Assembly (NCBI GenBank): GCA_027382625.1
Contig: JAJKFJ010024639.1
Coordinates: 1 to 12,902 of the forward strand
Length of the DNA stretch: 12,902 bases
DNA from: Tetmemena sp. SeJ-2015
Taxonomy: Eukaryota; Ciliophora; Spirotrichea; Sporadotrichida; Oxytrichidae
Reading direction: 5' to 3'
Shown: positions 1 through 7,400 of the stretch, one piece after another
Position numbering within the stretch: the stretch's first letter is position 1
Layout of the letters: each line of letters begins with the position of its first letter
Notes under the pieces: model-generated
What the model saw: the letters and a program-made list of their open reading frames with translations, nothing else
The model's database searches: none
What the model was told of the DNA's origin: nothing
Program-made: the position numbers and the translations under genes

Positions 1-3000
1 TGATCGTGATAAGCCCTCTGGAATTGAATTAGGACTAAAAAATTGGTGTTTTTGGCTAATTTTAGGCTAGACAGTGATTTTTCATATTTTCATGAAAAAA
101 GTGGATGACGAGGAAAGGCCCCCCCCCCGCACTTTTAAATGGAGGGACTGTTACTAACCTGCTCTGAGTCTAAAATATGTATCTAAGATGGTGAGAGTTG
201 TCCTCGAGTTCTTATTTTGCTCAATGACCTTTTCTTAGGCCTTTAAAAAGTGCTTACAAATTTCGTTATTTATAATTTAAATCCTGATAGGAGTTTTAGA
301 ATCACTTTGGGAAAAAGATTCATGCACTAAATTGGCTTTTGAGAAAGCACGAATTGTGAAAATTATGCGTGCACCTTTAGTGTAATTTTCATCAAGAGAT
401 ATTATGATTAATGAATAATTTGAATTAAACATTGAAAAAATATTCTGCCTTCAAAGATCTCGACAATAGACTTGCAAATACTTAACCCAAGACCTATCCC
501 GTTTTTATTTATCTAAGCAGTAGACTCTAAAAAATGTGAATTAAAGTTCAATATTTTGATAATTTGTTTGAAAACTCTAACTTTCCGAACAGTTTGAAAA
601 GTTTGCCTCTATCTTCTTATTTAATACCGACTCCTGTGTCTTCGACTGCTACTACCAATTATTGAGAAGAGTGAACATACTACAGGGACAGCTTTAGATG
701 ACCCTGAAAAGTAAATTTCAAAGAGTTTGATAACAAGTTTAAGATCAAATTAAAAATCTCAATTAAATGAATTGAACACACTTAAATTTCAAGATTACTT
801 GCTAAATTCTTTGAGCATCAATATAAAGTCTAGAGGGGAAATCAGCCTGATTAATTTCCAAGATCATTTCAAGGCCTTTCTCAGAAGTTTTGAATAAAAT
901 AATTGTGTCTATATAATCTAAAAAAAATAACTTTGAGAAGTGCTAAACTTGAACATGTCTATGATTTAGTTAATAGGATCTCTGAAGTCAACCCAGTTTT
1001 ATTTCTTGTTAAACTTTCCATTCTTAATTAGGAAAAAATCTAGCAAGTCATTTACTAAGAAGCCCATAAACTAAGCTGAGCTCTTTAAAATTTGAACTAG
1101 CAAGAGCTTATCAGTTTCACTTTGCAAAAGGAGCTCAAGACTACAGATAAGGCCTTAGATTACTATATATAACATGTTTTAATTGCATTCAAAGGAGTTC
1201 TCATGTCGTGTGAGACTGTGGCAGTTAACATTTCATAGAACACATTTTCCATTTTTAACTTCTCTATTTAATTCAGAATTTTAGAATTTATAAGCTTAGA
1301 CAATTAAATTACTCGTAATTGAGGATGGGAGTAAGATCTCTGAGAATAATGACATTCTGAGTTGTGCTATCGAAAAAGATAGAGCTCTTTGTTATTTAAA
1401 CTATTGCCTCTTTCTCCTCTTGCTTTGGTTATTGATGGCTGTTTAAATCTGAGTTTTTCAAAGTCTAATTTTCTTTAGAATCCGTAACTGAAGGAATAAA
1501 TTATAAATTAAATTGAATTTTGTATATTGATTGTATTTATATATAATTTCTACAATATTTTTCTCTTTAAGTATTCTTCAAGAAAAGAATAAAATTTTTA
1601 TAACCCTTTATTTAGTGAAGAATGGTGTAATACTTTGAAATACTTATCCCTCTATTGATGGAAATTAAATCGAAGTATGTTCTTACTAATTAAAATATAA
1701 TCTCGGATTTCTGAAGAAAAAAATAATTTAGTTTATACTCCTTTTTATATTTTAAAGTATTGCTAGAAGCTATTAAATTTCACAATGAGCCCCTCTTTTT
1801 ATAAGTGTAATTCTCATTTCTGAAAATAAGATTAAATCATTATATTTAATTGCTAAATTTTGAGAAAGAGACATTCACAGAAAGAAGTAACACATTAAAT
1901 AAATTTAAAGCCGTTTTCAATTAGATTTCTATTTTACGGCCCTCACTTAAAAATTATATAAAATTAAGATCCTTCAAAACTTCCACTTATTTTAACTTGA
2001 AATTAAATCTAAGTAATATGTGTTGTCAGAGGCTTATAATAGGCTTAGAGTCCCCTATTCAGTAGGCTAAATGTTTATGTTGCTGATCTAGTCTTAATTC
2101 AAGCCTTAAGAATGTTGATAGTCCACCTCTTCCTCTTATTATTATTTAAAACAAACCATAATAAATTCTAGTGCAATAAGCTTAAGCTCATTTATATTTT
2201 CAAAGGCCGATTACTTTGGAGCCTTCAGCTCTTATTCTCTCTTGCTCAAATTATTTCTAAAAATAACTCATTAAGATCCATATTCTAAAATTAAATAAAT
2301 ATGGTACCTTCTCAAAAACTATAAGCATCGACTTCTCGTATTTGAATCAATTAAATAAATTATTCAAAATTGCTTATTTAATTTGAAACTTAGGGCTTTT
2401 ATTCTTGAACAGGATTTTAAACGCGATTTTTAAAAAATGACTGAAAAAATATTCCAAGTTTTCTTAAATTAAATTGAAAAATAGCATATAAAGATAGCGG
2501 ATAATTTATTATAAAGCATTTAATATAAACACGAAATAATGCTTGATTAAATTGCAATACAAAATCAGAATATGACATTTTAGAATTTAGGTTTTAATTG
2601 AATGCTGTCGTATTATCTTAAATAGCAAACATTTGCTTGAATGTTTCATTCATGAGAGAGACATTTTGATTTTCAAGTTAAAATAAAATCAGGATGAATC
2701 AGCACTATAGCTTCGGGGAGAGAATCAAATAGTTAAACTTAAAGAGGAAACAAAGTATTATTTTAAAGATAGTTTTCTAAGATCTTCACTGAGCGCATTT
2801 GCCTCGTACATCTTAAGATTTATTTTAATCCATTTATATTGTTTTATCTTCAAAAAGCAGCTCTTATATTTCCTCTCTTAGTGATAGGAGGCCACACTAA
2901 AAAATAGATGTTAGTGAGACATGATTGGATCCTGCATTCAGGCATAAAAGAAGCAGCCGCCTCCTCCTCTTAGGAGATTTAAACTTACGTCATAACAGCC

Positions 3001-3799
3001 ACCAAAGAGAATGTGAGGAAAGTAGGAGTGGTCATATCCTGAGAATTGAGAGTAGTATATTCATAACAGAGAGTCACCCCTGTCAGGATAAGCATCGAAA
3101 TCATGCACACCAGCCAGTTATAGCTCACCATCAATAAGAATTGAAACCCTATTACTAAGGTAAGAGACATATAGATAAGTATTTTTAAGGTGAGAGTTAG
3201 GCGGAGGATTTAAACTGGTCCTTAAGTCAGGTCAAAAGTCAGAACTGCCTGAATCATCATAGTCATTTATAAAAAGCAGTAAATCGCACTCTAAAATAAT
3301 AATATATTGATTGATTTTGAACTTATATTTATTAAATCGCTACGACTTAAAGAAGTTAATATTTTTCGTTTTAACGACCTGAGGTTTTTAAATGAGCAAT
3401 AGAGTGAAAAGAAATTGACTCAATATTTAGGCAATAGTCAGCATCCATTGCCAAAATTTATTTTAAAATCTCTTTTCTAAACATTGTTAAATTTGTATGA
3501 CTATTAGCTTGTTAAGTTTGAGGATAGAAGGCCCAAAAGCAAAAAATAATAAAATTAAGAGCAAGATTATTCTAATCGCAAATGCCATTTTGCTCACCCA
3601 AATTATCTATTTATAATCTTGGAATATAAAAAAATTGGAATTAATTTATAACTATTTTTATAGCATCTTTTATATCCTTAAAAAAAAGGTAAATTTCCAG
3701 AATATAAAAAAGTTTGTATTTGATCTATTTGGCTCTTTTTTGTCTGTAGAGTTGAGTAACTTTGGGATTTTTAAAGTTGAGAAGCAACCTTGATTCCAT
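1..3799 (-). CDS. Hybrid histidine kinase, copy 1, partial (C-terminus off left edge), interrupted by IESs
   Basis: Paralog of copy 2 in the same orientation. After IES removal it begins MESRLLLNFKNPKVTQLY at 3799 and aligns with copy 2 codon by codon. It has the first hydrophobic segment (IRIILLLGLL), then WQWMLTIAQILSQFLFTLLL and further membrane segments including WLVCMISMLILTGVTL. These are followed by the intron, a PAS-like segment (DSLPEAIVLIHPEN), a Gln/Glu-rich linker, HisKA (TATVSHDMRTPLN, about 1230-1185) and HATPase (NLLSNSLKFT, EDTGVGI, LFKLFGKLES, NGIGLGLSI, then RIIFTIRA at about 350). The hinge past position 300 is basic and Ser-rich. The receiver domain expected next would lie beyond the left edge. 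No unexplained in-frame TGA was found in the parts I could assemble. Confidence 0.85.
242..296 (-). other. IES, copy 1 hinge after HATPase (tentative)
   Basis: Plus-strand TTT at both ends, 52 bp removed. Removal joins SQSDSK to RPKKRSLSKIRTRG, a Ser/Arg-rich hinge that then stays open to about 110. The pointer is short and there is no paralog support at this exact site; copy 2 has a 44-bp IES nearby in its hinge. Confidence 0.45.
399..444 (-). other. IES, copy 1 HATPase end
   Basis: Plus-strand pointer ATATT at 399-403 and 440-444, 41 bp removed. Joins IFEGRI to SLDENYTKGARIIFTIRA, the last strand of the HATPase fold. Copy 2 has a 23-bp IES at the same codon. Confidence 0.85.
524..580 (-). 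other. IES, copy 1 HATPase F-box
   Basis: Plus-strand pointer ACTCTAA at 524-530 and 574-580, 50 bp removed, containing an in-frame TGA. Joins FGKLES to TAQINKNGIGLGLS, between the F and G2 boxes. Copy 2 has a 45-bp IES at the same codon. Confidence 0.93.
741..795 (-). other. IES, copy 1 HATPase N-box
   Basis: Plus-strand pointer AAGAT at 741-745 and 791-795, 50 bp removed. Joins DAQRIQQVI to LNLLSNSLKFTF, the N box. Copy 2 has a 34-bp IES at the same codon. Confidence 0.92.
913..930 (-). other. IES, copy 1 HisKA-HATPase linker (tentative boundaries)
   Basis: Plus-strand ATAA at 913-916 and 927-930, 14 bp removed. Restores the frame from IIDMFKFSTSQSY to the EKGLEMILE region. The frame change is certain; these exact boundaries are the best repeat I can see. 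Confidence 0.55.
1159..1184 (-). other. IES, copy 1 HisKA helix 1
   Basis: Plus-strand pointer ATT at 1159-1161 and 1182-1184, 23 bp removed. Joins SHDMRTPLNAI to QGLICSLELLL just after the phosphoacceptor His. Copy 2 has a 25-bp IES within one codon of this site. Confidence 0.8.
1262..1314 (-). other. IES, copy 1 only, upstream of HisKA
   Basis: Plus-strand pointer CTC at 1262-1264 and 1312-1314, 50 bp removed, with an in-frame TGA inside. Joins LTPILNYE to KLKMENVFYEM. Copy 2 reads NYEKVKMENFF without interruption here. Confidence 0.9.
1489..2001 (-). other. Long IES, copy 1 only, in linker (boundaries tentative)
   Basis: About 0.5 kb of AT-rich, stop-rich sequence separates a linker MDS ending QASDNTYY (about 2010) from one beginning VTDSKENQTLKN (about 1485). 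In copy 2 the equivalent QASEDGQRDKYYKV runs straight into its homolog. TGAA at 1489-1492 and 1998-2001 is in the same codon phase at both ends, 509 bp removed. The insert is firm; the pointer is a candidate. Confidence 0.6.
2010..2290 (-). other. Linker MDS, copy 1 (PAS to HisKA)
   Basis: Open frame of about 75 codons with TAA/TAG as Gln, from about KREQELKAPKQSAF to ASDNTYY. It is richer in GC than its flanks and low in complexity (Gln, Glu, Asn). The stretch QPTEQGTLSLLQASDN matches copy 2's QPISIIQASEDG. The upstream boundary is not resolved. Confidence 0.6.
2290..2600 (-). other. Unresolved AT-rich stretch between PAS-like MDS and linker MDS, copy 1
   Basis: The PAS-like MDS reads to about FKQMFAIQDNTTAFNQN near 2590, then the sequence becomes AT-rich with stops in all frames until about 2285. 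At least one IES must lie here. A possible short MDS (IREVDAYSF) sits near 2325-2345. I could not pair pointers. Confidence 0.4.
2673..2691 (-). other. IES, copy 1 PAS-like segment
   Basis: Plus-strand pointer TCA at 2673-2675 and 2689-2691, only 16 bp removed. Joins EAIVLIHPE to NQNVSLMNETF. Copy 2 has a 41-bp IES at the same codon. Confidence 0.88.
2729..2774 (-). other. IES, copy 1 start of PAS-like segment
   Basis: Plus-strand pointer ATAGTT at 2729-2734 and 2769-2774, 40 bp removed. Joins SEDLRKL to FDSLPEAIVL. Copy 2 has a 35-bp IES at the same codon. Confidence 0.93.
2810..2850 (-). other. IES, copy 1 after membrane region
   Basis: Plus-strand pointer ATCTT at 2810-2814 and 2846-2850, 36 bp removed. 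Joins KYKSCFLK to MYEANALSEDL. Copy 2 has a 44-bp IES at the same codon. Confidence 0.92.
2897..2988 (-). other. Spliceosomal intron, copy 1, 92 bp
   Basis: Starts GTAAGT and ends in a T-run followed by TAG, with CTAAC upstream as a plausible branch site. It is in phase 2 and joins LVAVMT to VASYHQERKY. It has no flanking direct repeat, unlike the IESs. Copy 2 has a 95-bp intron at the same codon with the same 5' site. Confidence 0.88.
3156..3191 (-). other. IES, copy 1 membrane segment
   Basis: Plus-strand pointer TAAGGT at 3156-3161 and 3186-3191, 30 bp removed. It is a multiple of three with no TGA, so it stays open if retained. Joins VQILRLTL to TLVIGFQFLL. Copy 2 has a 50-bp IES at the same codon. 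Confidence 0.92.
3280..3340 (-). other. IES, copy 1, second of a back-to-back pair
   Basis: Plus-strand pointer TAAATCGC at 3280-3287 and 3333-3340, 53 bp removed. With its partner it yields KPQVVAIYCFLQMTMM. The MDS between the two is 14 nt, of which 13 are pointer bases. Confidence 0.9.
3342..3378 (-). other. IES, copy 1, first of a back-to-back pair
   Basis: Plus-strand pointer ACGAC at 3342-3346 and 3374-3378, 32 bp removed. Joins LLLIQKPQVV to the micro-MDS that leads into AIYCFLQM. Copy 2 has a matching pair at the same codons. Confidence 0.88.
3454..3494 (-). other. IES, copy 1 N-terminal region
   Basis: Pointer AAATTT at 3454-3459 and 3489-3494, 35 bp removed. Joins SQQSYKF to WQWMLTIAQ. 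Copy 2 has a 38-bp IES at the same codon. Confidence 0.92.
3538..3564 (-). other. IES, copy 1 first membrane segment
   Basis: Plus-strand pointer AGCAA at 3538-3542 and 3560-3564, 22 bp removed. Joins FAIRIILL to LGLLSSNLTSQQ. Copy 2 has a 17-bp IES at the same codon. Confidence 0.9.
3605..3730 (-). other. IES, copy 1 near N-terminus
   Basis: Plus-strand pointer ATCTATTT at 3605-3612 and 3723-3730, 118 bp removed. Joins YRQKRAKQI to IWVSKMAFAI. Copy 2 has a 46-bp IES at the same codon. Confidence 0.92.
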
Positions 3800-4442
3800 T
3801 TTAGGTAGCAGGAAATATTTAATTTGTAATCGCTATTGTATACAATTGCTTGCAAGACTACTGTTAGTAAAATTTAATTTTACAACACATGTTTACAATC
3901 TTATTTATAAAGCTGTTTCAATATAAATAGGATTTAAATTGATAAATCTACAAATATTAAAATATTTTAAGCTCTTGAAACTCTTTAATTAATCTAGATT
4001 AATTATTAAAAATTAATTTTCATGAATTTTAATTTGTTGTTATAATCTGCTCTCTTAATATTGGTGAGTTGATTCGTTAATCAAACACAATTAGAAAATT
4101 TAACATACTCCAAATTTAAATAAATTTTAGTGTCGAGAAGATGTATTCTAATTAAAATCATTTATCTATCTTACTCAAGTAAATGCACTGGGTGAATTAA
4201 CATTTAAACACAACAACATAGTTATTTTATTTTCACTTTTTCTTAATTCTAAGTGCCTTAGATCGCAACACAAAAAAAATCAATATATTATAATCTGAGC
4301 CATCATCATACTTTAGGTATTTTATATTAATGATAAATTTATTTAGATTCCCTTATTGCACAATTTTTGAGATGAAAGTTGTTCGAATAATGAATTAAAT
4401 TTACTCTCTGAGATAATTGATATGATTGTTCTTAATAGAATG
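3800..4442. other. Intergenic AT-rich spacer between copies 1 and 2
   Basis: 643 bp between the start of copy 1 and the stop of copy 2. It is very AT-rich, with stops in all frames and no conserved protein segment. It must hold copy 1's promoter and copy 2's 3' end. In spirotrichs each gene usually becomes its own nanochromosome, so chromosome fragmentation and telomere addition sites are expected here, but I see no motif that marks them. Confidence 0.6.
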
Positions 4443-7400
4443 TCAAATTACTCCACTCTTTGTCAAAAATATTATAAATTGTCAAAGCTTCTCTGATCTC
4501 TTCAATTAATATTTAATTTTGGAGATAATCATCTCTCTTTACTCAATTATACTTTAAAGGATAAGATTTTTACGTAAAGTTTTAAAACAATTCTTAAAGT
4601 AATATCAATCATTTAACAAGGTTTCTATTTCTAAAAATCAATAATTTTTTTAAATAAAAAGGGATAAAGGAACAGGTTGCCTATTTAATTGTTGAGGGTT
4701 TGGTGATCATAGAATTCATTCCACTTTCCAAGCCCCTCTCTTTGACTAAATCACTACTATAGTTAATAAAATTATTCTGCTATAGCCTGTTAATCCTATG
4801 ATTGTAGTTTTTTCCTCATAGAATTTTTGATTCTCAAACTTAAATAATTTATAGTGCTTTAACTTTCTAATTAGAGTAGTGGCTTCAAACCCATCTAAAA
4901 TGGGCATGCTTTTATTTTTATATATGCTGTAGTCCATGAAGATGAGATTAAAGAAGGGTTGCACTTATCTCTGTCTGCATTCACAATAGCTTATCTCCTC
5001 AAATCTCCTTTTTACTATTTCAAAAGCTTCCTGCCCATTCTGTGCTTTCTCAGATTCAAAACCGAACTAATGCTGCAGAATGCTCTGCAAGGTTATCAAG
5101 TTGAAGCAGTTATCGTCTACTATCAATATCCTTTTCTTAGTCTTACAGTCGCACAATAGATTTTTAAATTAAAAACTTACACATATCTACTAAGAAAGTT
5201 TAGTCAAAAGAATTCTCGAACATTCCTATCTAAAACTAACCATCGTTTGTTAGCAAGTCATTTTAAAAATTTGAAAAGCTTAATATCTCATAATCATGGT
5301 TTAGTGCTGGTCTTGATGTATCCAATTATATATCATGAAGCTCACTATCTTCTTGAGACTCGATTCCACTCAGCTGGCTAAATCCATTTATGTTAATCTC
5401 GTGTTTGTTAAGACTTAAATTAAATTTTTCTGTGACAAATTTTTGTATAAATCAACATATTTTTGGGAATAAACCAGCTCATGAGCTCATATATGTTTTG
5501 ATAAAAATGAAATTTCACCAAAATAATTTATCTGAAGATTGATAAAAATTTTATTCAAACAAAATCTATAAAAGCTATTCTTTGAACAGTTTTAATTTAA
5601 TTAAATTGATGAAAAGTTATTTACTCATATAGAAATTTTAATATTGACTGTTGAAATTGGAGAGTATTTCAAATAAATAATATTTAGAATTAAAATTAAA
5701 TTTTTCAATAATTTTATTATATTGGTTCATTTTTTAATTTGGGAAGACGAGGTCTTAAGGAACCGCCATCTAAGATTTCCAAGCCTGAACACTTTCGTTC
5801 ATAACTTCGAATTTAATGATTAGTATTTTGGCTAAAAAAGAAGTATTCCAACTTTCTCATTGGCAATAGTTCTTCATTTTCTAATATTACAGATAAATTT
5901 TGAATTAAGGAATTAGGCTATAAATAGATTATTATAAATTGAGGCGATGGAAAACTATCAAATTTAAATTAATAACGCATCATTTGATACTTCCGTCAAT
6001 TTTAATTACTAAATTTTCTTGTCATTTTTTGTTGGTGTGAGAGTTCACCTCAGAATTACAAACGGCATAACTTTCAGGGACATAAAAATGAAGAAAAAAA
6101 ATATCCAGCATCATTAAACCATAGACGAATGCTGAGTAATTAACTAAAAGGAAAACTGATAAATTTTTATAGGCCATCTAATAAACAGTCGCTTGGGGAT
6201 TAGATTAGGAAGTCTAAGCTCAACATTCGTAATGAAAATGAAATCAATTTCCTATTTTAATTAATTATAAACTATAACCTATTTGGTGAGATTTAAAATT
6301 TTCCAGCAGATAAATAAATTTAGAAGGTGAGGGTGTTATCTCTATGTCTTCAAAATCAATGCTACTTTATCTATAAGCTCTTGTAGTTCTTCTGTTATCA
6401 AAGGGACTACTAGCAGTTCGTTCTAGCCTTTTTAATAAAGATAAAAGGTGAATTTTAAATTCTCATATTGTATTTTTAAGTCGTCTGAAATAGCAGCATG
6501 CATCATTTGCTCTTGGGAGAAAGCTCTAATCGTAAATATTATTCTCGTGCCATCTTAATAATTTAAATCCAACCCTATTTCAGAAATTTGAATTATTCTA
6601 AGATAAATATTTCTCCTTCAAAGATCTCAACTATGGATTTGCAGATACTTAATCCAAGTCCAATGCCATTTTTATTAATCTTAGAAGTGGACTCCATTAA
6701 ATGTAAAATACATGTGCCTATAATAATTATATAGGACTCTAGTTTTCCAAACATTCTAAATAACTTATCTCTATCCTCCCTTTTGATCCCAACTCCAGTA
6801 TCTTCCACTATCACTACCAGCTACTGAGAGCAGTGTACATATTTAATAGCAAGTTTTAGATGACCACTAAAAGTAAACTTAAGCGAGTTAGAGAGTAAGT
6901 TCAAGATAAAAATAGTAAAAATAATTAAAATATAAAATGATGACTTGCTTTATTCTTTGAGAATCTATGTAAATGCTCTATGGAATATCTTCTTCACTCA
7001 TTTCTAAGATCATTTCAAGTCCCTTTTCACAAGTTAAAATTTAGTTATGTTCTAATAATCAAAAATAGTATGTTAAACAATTTAAAGTACTGATAGAGAA
7101 CATGTCAATAATTTGAGTGATGGATTCTCGAAAGTCAGACCAGTTCTGATTCTTATTGAACTTGCCATTTTTAATCAAGAAAAAGTCCAGCAAGTCGTTA
7201 ACCAGGAAGCCCAAAAACTGGGCTGAATTCTTGACTATTTAAACCAAACGTAGTGCTTCCTCTTAGTTTGTGAGAAAGAGTTCTAGACTTTTTATAAGAC
7301 CTAGCATCGCAAAAGCAATAAAAATTATTAATCGTATTAAGAGGAGTTCTCATATCGTGGGACACAGTTGCTGTAAGCATTTCGTAGAAAAAATTCTCCA

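Noticed and set aside
2925..3137. Plus-strand open frame of about 70 codons
   Set aside because: It is antisense to the copy 1 membrane region and intron, with no conservation in copy 2.
3670..3855. Minus-strand frame starting MQAIVYNSDY and containing KWNQ
   Set aside because: Copies 1 and 2 both contain KWNQ in this frame, but the neighbouring frame gives matching MES...LNFKN...QLY..KR starts that join through pointer-flanked IESs to the membrane segments. That frame is preferred.
4959..5159. Plus-strand open frame of about 66 codons
   Set aside because: It is the antisense shadow of the copy 2 receiver domain, whose ILIVDDN and FMDYS motifs are on the minus strand.
7322..7337. ATT as pointer for the HisKA IES of copy 2 (13 bp removed)
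   Set aside because: It also fixes the frame but leaves four extra residues. The CGAT pointer (25 bp) gives a gap-free match to copy 1 and to typical HisKA spacing.
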